The position numbers and the translations under genes were made by a program. A DNA stretch of 64,000 bases, taken from contig CP126205.1 in NCBI GenBank assembly GCA_030272155.1, positions 2,778,501-2,842,500 on the forward strand, read 5' to 3'. Shown here in pieces: positions 1-10,969 of this stretch (the stretch's first letter is position 1; the number at the start of each line of letters is the position of its first letter). The notes below the pieces were generated by a model that did no database searches, was not told where the DNA came from, and saw only the letters and a list, made by a program, of their open reading frames with translations. The stretch is from Tetradesmus obliquus. Lineage: Eukaryota; Chlorophyta; Chlorophyceae; Sphaeropleales; Scenedesmaceae.

Positions 1-3000
1 CCAGGGCCTGCTGGCGCCAGCCATTGCACACAGCCCTATGCATTCCACTGCTTTGGCCCTGAAATGGCAGCAGCAGAGTGCAGGGAAAGGAACGTGCGTG
101 TCCGGTGAGAACCGACTGCCATGTCTGGGCGACCTTAAACTTCCTTGGATCCAGTACGTGTTCTCAAATCGCCTGACACGTGTTGCTGCCAACGCTATGG
201 CACTGAACAGTGCTCAAGTGGGCTGTGCAGCACAGCAGCACTTCCACTTGTTGTGTGCATGCGCAACAGCAACCTACCTGATCTCTGGCTGCTCCTGCTT
301 CAGCGCCAGCAGCAGCAGCGTCTCCCACAGGCTGTCAAAGCTGATGGCAGCTCCCTCATCTGGCACAGGCCTGCCACTGGGCAGCTGCTGCAGCAGCAGC
401 TTGATGTATGCCAGGCACTGCAGCACCTGGCTGGGCTCTGCAACACACACTGCAGCGCAAGCAGACAATACAAACATGCACACGTGAGAATCTGGCAGGC
501 ATAGATTGGAGAAGCTTAGTACGTGCTCTGCTTGTGCTGGCTGCAGTGTCTGGATTTGATCATCTACAATTTTTGAATGTCCACCCTTTGCTGCTGCAGG
601 GCCCCTCAGTATGCCCAGCAACTCTGGATCCATACTGCCATCTGCTGCTGACTGTCGCTGCTGCTGACTGTCGCTGCTGCTCTGCCTATAGCGCCCGAGC
701 ATGTTGCTTCCTGCATTCCCCACCTGTGACCGCAGCAGCAGCAGCAGCGCCCGCCTCGCCGCCTGGCTTCGCCAGCAGCCCAGCAGCAGCAGCCAGCGGT
801 GCAACCCCATCCAGCATCGCCACTGTAAAGCCAGCTCCAGCGCCCTGCACTGCCAGCACCAGCTGCGTCACAGCAGCCTCAAACAGCCCTTCGCCTCCAT
901 TGCCTGCAAGCTGCAGGCCTGCCGCAGCAGCAGCATCTGCTGCGTCATCATCATCGTCTGACATCAACTCGTCCTCCTGCTCTGCTTCTGACTGAGGGTC
1001 TAGCCCGATTAGCTGCTGCAGGTACGGGGCAGCCATGCTGCGGCTCGCTGCGTCGACCCACTCCTGCGGGCCACAACAGCAGAGCAGGGGACGCCAGCAA
1101 GTGATCAGCATGCGCACAGCGCAGGCAGTCGCCAAAACATACTGTTCACTTTGTTCACAACCTCTGCAGGGCGCTTTCAGCAACACCGGGCCGGCATCCC
1201 GTTCCGCTGCAAACGCTGACGCGCCGAGTGACCGCTTGTATGCAGCAGGCTGCTGCTGAACTCCAACAGAACATGGCGCTGTCCCTAACATACCAAAGGC
1301 TGCCTCAGAACTGTTGCAAGCCTCACCACGCAGCTTGACGCGATGATCATCAGCTGCGCCGCTGCGAAGCGCGCAGCAGGCCCAGCAGCAGCGTGCCGCA
1401 TCACCAGGCCCATCAGCTGGCCTGCAGACTCCGGCAGTGCGCGCTCCAGCACCTGGACAGCAGCAGCAGCAGCAGCAGTAGCACATTGTGTGGCTGAGGG
1501 CACGAGCTTGCCGATTGAACGCATTGTAGTCCGGATGGCTTCCTGCAGGTCCACAAACATGCTTTACATGAGGCCACTCCCGTGCAACATCCAATCCCTG
1601 CGCAACATGCCACAGATCAAACACCAGCTGTCTTGCATGTACCGCACAGGACACGCAGCGGCAGCCTCTTGAACAATGGAAGTCGTCTGTACGCATCAGG
1701 GCACAACCTCTTTTGTGACTGAGCGTCACTCATGCCGCACCTCATGGCGCTCCGCTGCCACTGCTGCCTGCACTGCAGCCCTGGCGCCACCCGTTGCTGC
1801 AGCAGCCAGGCCCTTGCTGATGGCATCGCTGCGCAGCCACTCGCACAGGCAGCGCCTGCAGCACACACAAGCAGTTGATGGACAGATGTGCTGAATGTTG
1901 GGTGTGAGGTACAGGGAGTGGTAATGCGCCATAGACAAAGCAACATGTTGGTGCGCTGCTCAATGCCAACGGTGCTGGTTCATATCTCAGTGCTGCCAGT
2001 GCTGCAAGTGACCTGGTGGCTGCAGCGACACGCAGTGCAAATGCCAGGCAAATCATCAGCACAGCGCTACATTTGCAGCTGGCTGCAGCCACTGTGTCTG
2101 CTGATCTGCACACCCCAACACGACAATCACTCTGTTAGCGCGCACCAATGCCACTCGTTACAGCTCACCACATGAGCGCCTCATGCGGCATCAGCAGCTG
2201 CTCCTGCTGGCCCTCCTGCTGCTCTGCAAGTGCCCGCAGGCCCAGCAGCGCCCCTGCCTGCTGTGCTGCAAGAGAGCTGCGGCTGGCAGCATCAACGTAG
2301 TCTGTCACGCCGCTGCCGCCGCCGATGCTGCCGCTGTTGATGAGGCTCTCCACTGCAAGCGCAGCTGCATCTGCGGTCACAAGTGGCATACAGAACAGCC
2401 AGCATGCAGCTAGGATCATCATCACCCATGTACATGGCATGCAGACGCCAGCAGCAACAGACACTGGCTGATGGCCTGCCGGCGTGTTCATTCATCAGCA
2501 CAGTGCTGCGGCACGAAGTTCAAGCTTCACTCGCTTCGCTATGTTGCAGGACATCTCACTGCAATGCCAGGCAGCAAAAAGTATCACCTGTGTATGTCTC
2601 TACATCCAGCAGCTGCAGCAGCTGCAGTGGGTCGCCTCCACAATCATTTTCCAGCCAGTGGGACAGCAGCTTGGCGCCAGCATCAGCCACAGCAGCATCC
2701 CTGTCCTGCAGCAGCTGCTGAATGACCTCTGCGCGCTGCTTGATGCTGCAGGCAGTAACGGCGGCGGCGTGAAGCAGCTGTCAACACGTTAGCATGACGT
2801 TGTATTGCCAGCAGCTGCTGCTTGTCACGCTGCGCAAATGTCCAGAAGGCACACATTAGCAGACTTGGTGCTGCAGGATGCCTTGCACTGCCTCACACGG
2901 GGTGCAGCTTCTCAGCAAAACACGTGGGCAGCTGTCTGAGCCACCTCATCAGCACATGGAGCAAGCAGCGTGCTTGCAAGGCAGCACAGAGCTGTACAGT

Positions 3001-4169
3001 GCAGCATAGCACAGTACGTAGTACTGGAGCACAGCACATTAAAGCAGCACGCCGTATGCGCGCCGTACCTGAGGAGCTTTATTGGCAGCCCCTTGAGGCG
3101 CACCACCAGCGCCTTGCGCACAAGCGGGTTGACATCACGCGCTCGCTCCAGCAGCACAGGCAGGCTGGCAGCGTCCAGCGGCAGGCTCTGCAGCACTGCA
3201 ATCCTCACGTCCTTGCTCTTGTCTGTGTCCAGCAGCTGCAGCATGGCTGCCAAGATGGCCTGGCCGTCCTGCAGGATGCAGGATGAAGCACAGCGACACA
3301 GCCATCACCGGTTTGAAACCATGATGTGGCACACGTGTGACTACACAAAATGCTTATGATGGACATGCAGAAGAATTGCTTGCTAAACCCAATTGCACTG
3401 TGTGTTAGGGTTGTTTCGGAGTTGCCTGCTCACCTCATCCTCAGACACCAGGTGGCTGAGCGCCCTGCACGCCTCAGCTCGCACAGCAGGCTGCTTGTCG
3501 TGCAGCCTTTCCTGCAAGCTGTCCCGCAGCAGCTCTGCAACCGAGTTCTCCAGCAGCAGGCTTGCAGGAACACCAGATAGCAGCTGCTGCAGCAGCTGCG
3601 CGCTGCGGTAGCGCACAGCCTTTTCGAGCGCAGACAGGTGGCGAGACAAGTGGGACAGCAGCTCCTCGACTACTGCTGCTGCTGCCTCGTTGTCGGCGGG
3701 CATCTTGGCGGCAAACGCGCCAAAGAAGCGCACGCAGCGCTCCACATATGTGGACTTCTGCGGTGTGGACCAAGCAGAAGAAGTGTGAAGCATGTGCCAG
3801 AAGAATGCTCAACACAGTGGCTTGTACAGGCAGGTACGTAAGCAGGATCAACTTCACATACTTCAATAAACACGGCGCTGCTGCAATAGGGTGAGGTCGA
3901 CGCTTGACGCTGCAAGCCAGGCACATCACAGAGCATCACAGCACAGCACAGTCGCCACAGTGCTGCCATCAGCAGCATGGTGTGCGTGCACCTACCTGGC
4001 CCAAGGTAACGAGGTGGTCCACACATCTGCGGAGCTCCTCATACGTGCCATCAGGGTCTGCCACTGCTAGTTTCCACAGGCTGCCTGCACATCTGTCTGC
4101 TGCAGCAGCGCTGTCCTGGGCACTGTTCAGCAGCTGGCCAACAGTTATTGCCGACGGCATGCCGTTCAA
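1..4169 (-). CDS. Condensin complex subunit 3 (CAP-G/YCG1 family), 3' end outside window
   Basis: HEAT-repeat subunit of condensin, which compacts mitotic chromosomes by binding the kleisin CAP-H and DNA. Proposed exons in transcript order: 4169-3996, 3757-3434, 3268-3069, 2745-2588, 2370-2169, 1855-1741, 1542-1327, 1063-724, 437-278, and 58-1 running off the window. All joins keep phase. Diagnostic stretches include 'KSTYVERCVRFFGAF', 'DVNPLVRKALVVRLKGLP' (HEAT), 'DPLQLLQLLDVETYT' followed by 'MWRCLCEWL', which matches the CAP-G layout of a GDPL..LLDVxTYE block then a WCALCEYL-like block, and 'AVECIGLCAM' near the window edge. The start at 4169 (MNGMPSAITVGQLL) fits the short N-terminus before the first helix. 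An acidic run (DDDDD) lies in exon 8. The ATP synthase gamma gene starts divergently 500 bp away. CAP-G2 of condensin II is less likely because the LLDVETYT block is typical of CAP-G. Exon 8 is the least certain. Confidence 0.8.
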
Positions 4170-4668
4170 TAAACAGCTTTGTGTTGCTAAGAAGACTGTA
4201 AGGGTTGAAAGACACAGTTTCAGCTGACACTTGCAGCACCAGTCCGAACTGACGAGACGATCACATCTTCAGTAGGCAGCTGCAGGCTGAGTAAACTAAT
4301 ATGAAATGTACATCCTCTGCGCGTGGGCTGTCCGCAAGCAACCAAGCCACAGCTAGCTGCTGCAATTCAAATCGGGCACCAGCTGTGTTACACTCAGTAC
4401 AGTGAACAGTTGGCGTGCAAGCAACCAGATCTGGCGTACCCGCTAGTTTAGACCGTTCATGGCGGTAGAGGCTCGCATACAAATGTGAAACCTGCCTGGC
4501 CAGAGGTGTCACTTTGTGTAGTGTGCACCCATCCGTCAAGCGTTTGTTGTTTCATCTTTTGAGTTCAGTAATATCCTGCACACATTCTCAGTATCGGCCA
4601 GGAGGCCGCTCCTGTGTGTAGTGATCGGACGCAGACTGGTTGCAGCTCTGCTAGCAGACTAAAGCAGC
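4170..4668. promoter_or_regulatory. Divergent intergenic spacer between condensin CAP-G and ATP synthase gamma
   Basis: This 499-bp gap separates two start codons pointing away from each other, so it must hold both promoters and 5' leaders. I see no clear TATA box or other named element and no coding potential. Assigning promoter function rests only on position. Confidence 0.4.
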
Positions 4669-7590
4669 ATGGCTCTGCGCCAGGCAGCAGGTGGTCTGCT
4701 GAAGCAGCTAGCAGCAGCACCTCTCGAGCTAGGTGGCAGTGCCATACAGCAGCAGGCGACTCTGCTCGGGTGCGGTCGCAGCAGCAACGCGTGTGCAGCA
4801 TCTAAACAATAGCATAATGTGTAATTCATTATTAGTGACCCTGATCGTGGTGCACACCAGCAGCAGCAGCACTGGCTCAACCAGATCCCTATGAACCTGT
4901 ACGCAGGTCTGAGGCTGTTGCCGGCGTTCGCCATGCCTCAAACCAAGCAGGTGAGTCTTATGAATTGTTTAACAGTGCTGCTGCCTGTGCACCTCCCTGC
5001 CAGCGCACCTCCTGCCCAACTTGCTGCTACAATGTACTGTTGCCAGCACCTGCGCTACACTCATCATCACCCAACTGAGCTTGTATGCATCCTCACTCCC
5101 TTACTTACTTGTCCTCAATCAACTGAATGCAAATAATAATTTTCAACAGTCAAGCAGCGCATCAGGGCCATCAAGAACATCGGCAAGATCACCAAGGCCA
5201 TGAAGATGGTTGCCGCGTCAAAGATGCGCAACGCACAGTCAGCAGTCGAGAACAGCAGGGGCATGGTGGAGCCATTCCTGCGCATCTTTGGCGACTTCCC
5301 AGGTGAGGCATGTGACAAGGCAGCTGCAAGTTTGTAGTCGGCGGCAGCAGCAGCAGCAGGGGCATGGTGGAGCCATTCCTGCGCATCTTGGGAGACTTCT
5401 CAGGTGGGGCACTACAGGAATCAGTGTTGAGCCAGCAGCAGCAGCAGCAGCAGCAGCGCCACAGTGCAGCAGAGCCAACCTCAGCAGGCGCAGGTGCAGG
5501 CGCAGGTGCAGGGATACAGGAGACGTCAAGGAATGGAAGGGTGGCCACAGAGCAAGTAGTAGGTACTGCACGTACGCACCAGTAGGCAGCAGTGCTCAGC
5601 CAGCAGCAGGAGCAGCAGCAGCTGCGCCAGCTGCAAGTGCCCAGCCAGCAGCGGCGGCACAGCAGGCAGCTGCGAGACGTAACCAGCAGCAGCGGGCAGC
5701 AAAAGCAGCAGCGGTACCAGGGGCAGTGGATGCAGCAGCTGCCAGCATCAACAACAGCATTGCCAGGTGCTTTGATTCAAGCAGCAGCCGCATGTAACAA
5801 CAGAACTAGTGACAGCAATCAACCACGCTGATGTTTTGAATGTTCTAGCAGCGCGCCAGGGCTTTGGCACGGGGGCCCACCATGCACTTGGCGCAACAGC
5901 AGCACAGATGCTGTCAATGTGAAGAAGTAGCGTAATGCGCAGCGGCAGCAGCAGCAGCAGCAGGTGCTGCTAACCATTACTCTGCAGCACTTGCAGCACT
6001 TGCCAGCTGTGCATTTTGGTGAGGGAGCGCCGTTAAAGTTGTCAGCCACAGCAGCAGGCTGCAGATAGGCTTGCTGAAGGATGCTAGGACAGGTGGCACC
6101 ATGTTTAAATATCTGCTGTAGATCAGCACTGCTCATCAGGAGGTGCAGGCAGCAGCAGTGAAGGGGCAGGCAGCACAGCCCAGCTACCCTACGCAGCGGA
6201 TGGCGCTGGTTGCAGCAGCAGCAGGGGCAGGGCATTATACAGCAGTTATGGAGCGGCAGCATGGCGCCAGTGCTGGAGCAATTTGCACAAAACCACATTC
6301 AAGCAGCAGCTGCTGGGCTTGTGTCAGCATTGCACAGTCAGCTGTATCCTATGCAGCCCAGGGACAGCATGTCCTTCTCCTGCGCTGCAGCTGACACCCA
6401 CCAAGCGTGGCACAGCTGCGTCGTTTGCAGCAGCAGCAGCAGCAGCAGGGCATCAGCTGCAGTGCGGCCCTGGCAGCTGGCATTTGTTGGTGGCAGCTGC
6501 TCACTGTGGCTGTCAACCATGATCAAGCTGGTTGTGCCAGCCTGCCCGCTGCACATTTGTTCAAGATGGGAATCATCTGCTGTGTCTGCTCTGCAGCCGT
6601 AGACCCGCCAAAGACCGTCACTGTGGCTGTCAACTGTGTTGCCAGTGCTTTGGTTGTTTCCAGCCTGTTCACATAACCTGTTATGTTACCTGCTTGCTTT
6701 GTATGCCGCAGCCGTGGACCCGCCCAAGACCATCACAGTGGCTGTCAACCGTGTTGCCAGTGCTTTGTTTCTAGCCTGTTCACGCAACTTGTCATGTCAC
6801 CTGCTTGCTTTATACGCTCCAGCCGTGGACCCGCCCAAGACCATCACTGTGGCTGTCAACCGTGTTGCCAGTGCCTTGGTTGTTTCCAGCCTGTTCAAGT
6901 AACCTGTGCTGTTGTCTGTTTGCTTTGTATGCTGCAGCCGTGGACCCGCCCAAGACCATCACAGTGGCTGTCACATCAGACAAGGGCCTGTGCGGCGGCC
7001 TCAACAGTAACATCACCAAGTACACCAAAGCACTCATGCAGATGTACAAGGGCAGCGGTGAGTGGCGCAGATGCAGCAAAGGCGAAAACAGCAACAGCAC
7101 TTGTCAGCAACACACAACCAGGCCCAGAGTTCTTCTTCATGTGCACACTTACGCAGCACCTGCGGCACCTCCATCGGCTGTCATGTGGACTGTTGTATGC
7201 AGTGCTTGCTGCAGCTGTTACCAAACCCTCTTGACCAGAGCAGAGTAAGACCCTTGAGGTTGTGCTGATTCCAGTCTGCTCGCACTTCTGCTGCTGCTGG
7301 TCATGCTACAGAGGCTGTTGGTGATGCTGACAAGCTGTCGCTGGTGACCATCGGTGACAAGGACCTGAGCTTGTGCTGACGCTAGTTTGTTGCTGCACCC
7401 TCCTGCTGCTGCTGCTGCTGCTGCTGCTGATCATGCTACAGAGGCTGGTGGTGACACCGACAAGCTGTCGCTGGTGACCATCGGTGACAAGGGCCGTGCA
7501 CAGCTGCAGCGCGTGGCGCCGGAGAATATCAAGCTGAGCATCCAGGACACGTACAAGGACAAGGTCACCTTCGGCCAGGTGCGGGGTTGT

Positions 7591-7627
<37 letters not shown>

Positions 7628-9237
7628 GCCTGTGTATCACATGAGCATCCAGGTCACCTACAAGGACAATGTTGCCTCCAGCCAGGTGCGGGGGGACGGT
7701 GTGAGTGTGCAGCAGCAGCAGAGTGAGCTCTGCTCAACGGCAATGTGAGATCCAGCAGCTCACCAGCAGGACCATTGTACCACCTCTGTCAACCCTGCCT
7801 GTTCATCTTTGGGTGTTTGCTGTGCAGGCGTCACTGGTGGCTGAGGAGGTGCTGCGTGAGGGTGGTGACGCTGTGCGCGTGGTCTTCAACAAGTTCCACT
7901 CGGCCATAAGCTTCAAGCCCACGCTGGCCACAGTGCTGACAGCAGAGGTGAGAGCTCTACTGTGCTATTTCTATTGTCAGCTGCTGTGTAGTGTGCGTGC
8001 TTGTCTGTCATGTGCAGGCGCAACAGCTTCAAGCCCACGCTTGCCACAGTGCTGACAGCAGAGGTGGGCGCTGTTAGTTGTCTGGGTGTGGCTGTTGCAA
8101 GCTATCATGTGTTTGCCTTTTATTACCATCGTCTGCAATGACTTCAAGCCCACGCTGGCCACGGTGCTGACGGCAGAGGCACGTTGTGTGATCAGCTGGT
8201 TACAGGGCTGGCTATACAGATGTTTGTAGCTATTGCAGGATCAGGTCAGCAGCCTTGTTTGCGATCCGCTGCGTGTCCAGCTGCTGGCCGGTTTGTATGA
8301 CCAGGTTGTATGAGACGCGCAGCTGGCAGGCAATCAGGGCTGCACCCTCCTGCGTCATCTGCCCCATTTAATCTCTAAATCAAGGCTTTATAACCTCGTG
8401 TTGCTGCTCGGTTTTGTCGTACTTTCTGTCGCTGCAGGCGCTGGACGCGCAGATGGCGGGCGAGTCGGGCAGCAAGCTGGACGTGTACGAGATGGAGGTG
8501 GCCAGCCAGCACCATATGCCCCAGTCGTGCTCTTGAGACCATATTTGTGTCGCCCGTCGGTTCTTGTTACTGCAGGCGCTGGACGCGCGGCTGGCAGGCG
8601 ACCAGGGCTGCACTCTCCTCCGTCATCTGTCTCAGATCACGCCGTTGTAAATGATCAGACTTTGTGTTGCTGCTTGTTTTTGCCGCAGGCGCTGGACGCG
8701 CAGATGGCTGGCGAGTCGGGCAGCAAGCTGGATGTGTACGAGATGGAGGTGGCCAGCGAGCGAGGTGACGCGCTGCAGGACCTGGCAGAGTTCAACCTGG
8801 CAGTGGTGAGCCGGCAGCTTATTGTTGCTTTGGTGATATTCAAGTTCTGTGGCAGTGGAGATTCAGCAGGGCAGAAGGGTGCAGGGGGAGGCACTGCAGG
8901 ACGTGCAGTCTTCTTACGCTGCCGCGGGCGCTGTACATTTCGATGCTGCAGCACAACTGCAGCGACATGTGCGTGTCAGCCACGCAGTACCCCAGCTCAT
9001 GCCCTTGCTTTGTCTCGCTGTGCTGTTGTGCCGCCGCAGACGCTGTACAACGCGATGCTGGAGAACAACTGCAGCGAGCACGCGTCCCGCATGTCTGCCA
9101 TGGAGAACTCCAGCAAGTCTGCCGGGGAGATTCTGGAGCGTCTCACGCTGCAGTACAACCGCGACCGCCAGGCCACCATTACTAACGAGCTCATTGAGAT
9201 CATTTCGGGAGCAGCGGCGCTGGAGGACGCCAACTAA
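4669..9237 (+). CDS. ATP synthase F1 gamma subunit, mitochondrial
   Basis: Central rotor shaft of mitochondrial F1Fo ATP synthase. Exons: 4669-4769, 4907-4950, 5150-5302, 6938-7057, 7442-7578, 7828-7947, 8689-8805, 9040-9237; they close at 329 aa, the usual family length. The N-terminus (MALRQAAGGLLKQLAAAP) looks like a mitochondrial presequence. The mature part begins near 'VKQRIRAIKNIGKITKAM' and contains 'SDKGLCGGLNSNITK', the KFHSAISF region, and the C-terminal helix '[20 protein letters not shown]', which is the family signature. The regulatory cysteine insertion of the chloroplast gamma subunit is absent, so this is the mitochondrial form. The tiny 44-nt exon 2 was chosen because it joins in phase and gives a VRHASNQAVKQRI junction. 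Introns 3 to 7 carry copied exon edges (listed separately), and the 3' end is duplicated downstream. Confidence 0.93.
5253..5406 (+). repeat. Copy of exon 3 end plus donor in ATP synthase gamma intron 3
   Basis: The end of exon 3 with its 5' splice site (about 5259-5305, encoding GMVEPFLRIFGDFPG) recurs at about 5359-5405 with a few changes and again ends in a GT donor (CTCAGGTGGGG). The copy lies in the intron in direct orientation. Confidence 0.85.
6590..6976 (+). repeat. Four-fold array of acceptor plus exon 4 start, ATP synthase gamma
   Basis: A unit of about 110 bp beginning with a GCAGCCGT(G/A)GACC acceptor/exon start occurs at about 6593, 6708, 6818 and 6932. Each has a CAG acceptor followed by sequence encoding VDPPKTITVAV, and the first three then run into similar intron text (GTGTTGCCAGTGC...). 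Only the last copy continues into the full exon 4 (6938-7057). Confidence 0.9.
7295..7700 (+). repeat. Exon 5 edge copies, ATP synthase gamma
   Basis: An upstream copy of the exon 5 acceptor and start (about 7301-7362, GCTACAGAGGCTG...) precedes the real one at 7442, each after a CTG-rich stretch. A degraded copy of the exon 5 end plus donor (about 7644-7692, AGCATCCAGGTCACCTACAAGG...GCCAGGTGCGGG) follows the real donor at 7578. So one exon has its 5' edge copied upstream and its 3' edge copied downstream. Confidence 0.85.
7905..8185 (+). repeat. Three copies of exon 6 end (TTCAAGCCCACGCTGGCCAC unit)
   Basis: The end of exon 6 with donor, encoding FKPTLATVLTAE, is at 7911-7949. It recurs at about 8027-8066 and 8141-8180, with spacing of about 115 bp. 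The second copy retains a GAGGTG donor; the third reads GAGGCA and has lost it. Confidence 0.88.
8430..8764 (+). repeat. Three copies of acceptor plus exon 7 start, ATP synthase gamma
   Basis: GCAGGCGCTGGACGCG units start at about 8435, 8571 and 8685. The first copy extends about 70 bp into exon-like sequence (ALDAQMAGESGSKLDVYEME), the second about 25 bp, and the third is the real exon 7 (8689-8805). Each is preceded by similar T-rich intron sequence. Confidence 0.88.
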
Positions 9238-10263
9238 GCAGCAAGCTGGCGTGCAGAAGACGCAGTCGCTGCAGTGCTTCCGCATGTACTGCTTAGCTGC
9301 AGCTTGCTTGGCAGGATGCTGGTGTGAGGCTGGTGTTCGGTTGAGGCGCATGTACACGCAGTTTGCTTTGGGCAGTCGGCTGCGTTTATAACAGCATGCT
9401 GGCAAGGCTGCAGTAGTCTGCGCTCGTGCTGTCTGGCTGTGTGCTGTGCCAGCAGTTGCGCTCCCCACTGCCGGGACTGCAGCCTTGGCAGCTCGTTGAA
9501 GCCTAGTTTCATAGGTGCCAGCAATCGTGGGGTTGTAAGGATTGGGTGTGGGGTGTGGGGTGGGGTCACACTGTGACAGTGTCACAGTGTCACAGTGTAG
9601 GATAGGTGCGGCTGCAGGGTCTGTCGGGACTGGCCCGCTGCTTGCAGAGTTTAACAACCTGAATTCAGTGTAACGGTGCATGAACCTTGAACGTAGCGTA
9701 ACATTCAACATGAAATTTGAACTCCAGCAAGTCTGCCGGGGAGATCCTGGAGCGGCTCACGCTGCAGTACAACCGCGACCGCCAGGCCACCATTACTAAC
9801 GAGCTCATTGAGATCATTTCGGGAGCAGCGGCGCTGGAGGACGCCAACTAAGCAGCAGGCTGGCGTGCAGCAGACGCAGCTTGCTGCAGTGTTTCAGCAT
9901 GTGCTGCTTAGCTGCAGCTTGCTTAGGCAGGATGCTGGTGTGGGGCTGGTGTTCAGTTGAGGCGCAGTTTGCTTTGGGCAGTCGGCTGAGTTTAACACAG
10001 CCTGCTGGTAAGGTAGTAAGGCTGCAGTAGTCTGCGCTCGTACTATCTGGCTGTGTGCTGTGGCGGCAGTTTGCGCTCCCCACTGCCGGGACTGCAGCCT
10101 GGGCAGCTCATTGAGGCCTAATTTGATTAGGTGCAGCAATCGTGGGGTTGTAAGGGTTGGGTGTTGGGTGGGGTCAAAGTGTAGGATAGGTGCGGCTGCA
10201 GGACCTGTCGGGACTGGCCCGCTGCTTGCAGAGTTTAACAACCTGAGTTCAGTCCAACGGTGC
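9105..10263 (+). repeat. Tandem duplication of the last-exon end plus 3' UTR, ATP synthase gamma
   Basis: About 555 bp (9105-9660), covering the C-terminal 44 codons, the stop and the 3' UTR, is repeated at 9719-10263 with scattered substitutions and small indels. The copy still encodes the same C-terminus and stop. Both copies contain a TGTAA in the same context (GGGGTTGTAAGG). Confidence 0.92.
9534..9538 (+). terminator. Putative poly(A) signal TGTAA, ATP synthase gamma
   Basis: TGTAA is the usual poly(A) signal of chlorophyte algae. It sits 297 nt after the stop and is repeated at 10149-10153 in the duplicated 3' UTR, so two alternative ends are possible. Confidence 0.45.
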
Positions 10264-10969
10264 AAGTTCAGCGTCAAACTGCTGTCAGACATGTGCAGCT
10301 ACTGCAGGGGTTTTAACCCTTATATACTGCAGAATGTACAATCGGCAACTTTCTATATACTGTCTTCCTGCAAATCTTCATACTGTTCAACAGGCCAACA
10401 GCGTTGACCTGCAGCACACTGTGGCAGCTGCAGCACTGGCATATGCAGTGCGCTGCTGTTCGAGCTGGATAGTGCTAAAATATCTTGTCAGCAAGCATTA
10501 AGCACTCTGGAATTGCACGTATCGTGGCAGAACTTGACGAGCGGTCCGCAGCAGCATTGGACGACAGTGACGGAGGCAGCAGTACAGTTCAACCACGCCA
10601 CTCCTTAGATGCGCCGAGTAAAAGATTGTGTACATCTGGATACAGATTCCAAGCTTTACAACGCTCAGCTAGGTGGCTGCAACTTGGTGGGCGATGTTGG
10701 ACCACATACACGCGTGCTGCATCTAGACACTTGGCAACAGCAACAAGCAAATGTGACACTAAAGGGTGTTTTCCGAATGTTGTAGCAGTCATGCCTCACA
10801 AGATCTGGGTAACAACTTGCAAGTGACAATTGCTGCTGCGTCAACTGGAAAGCCCCACCGTTCCGATGGTCAGTCGCGTTTGTGCTTTTGTTTTGATACA
10901 TTGAACATGCAGAAGTAAAGGCGACTGTGCTTGTCACCTGACCACAAACAAGTCAGGATGAGGGCCAAT
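10264..10969. other. Intergenic region upstream of ChlD
   Basis: About 700 bp between the duplicated ATP synthase gamma 3' end and the ChlD start. I see no supported gene. It should contain the ChlD promoter, but no clear motif stands out. Confidence 0.4.

Noticed and set aside
686-1729. 347-aa minus-strand open frame
   Set aside because: It is partly real condensin exon 8, but most of it crosses introns in a frame that gives Cys-rich and Ala-rich nonsense. The frame matching CAP-G switches at splice sites.
5210-5797. 195-aa open frame inside the ATP synthase gamma gene
   Set aside because: It is an intron read-through shadow with CAG-driven Gln/Ala runs. Exon 3 ends at 5302 with a canonical donor and phase closes only with the spliced model.
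4669-9237. Chloroplast ATP synthase gamma (atpC) as identity
   Set aside because: The redox-regulatory cysteine insertion of chloroplast gamma is absent and the presequence and length fit the mitochondrial subunit.
10485-10826. 113-aa open frame upstream of ChlD
   Set aside because: No family resemblance, no splice context and position in the ChlD promoter region; not supportable as a gene.
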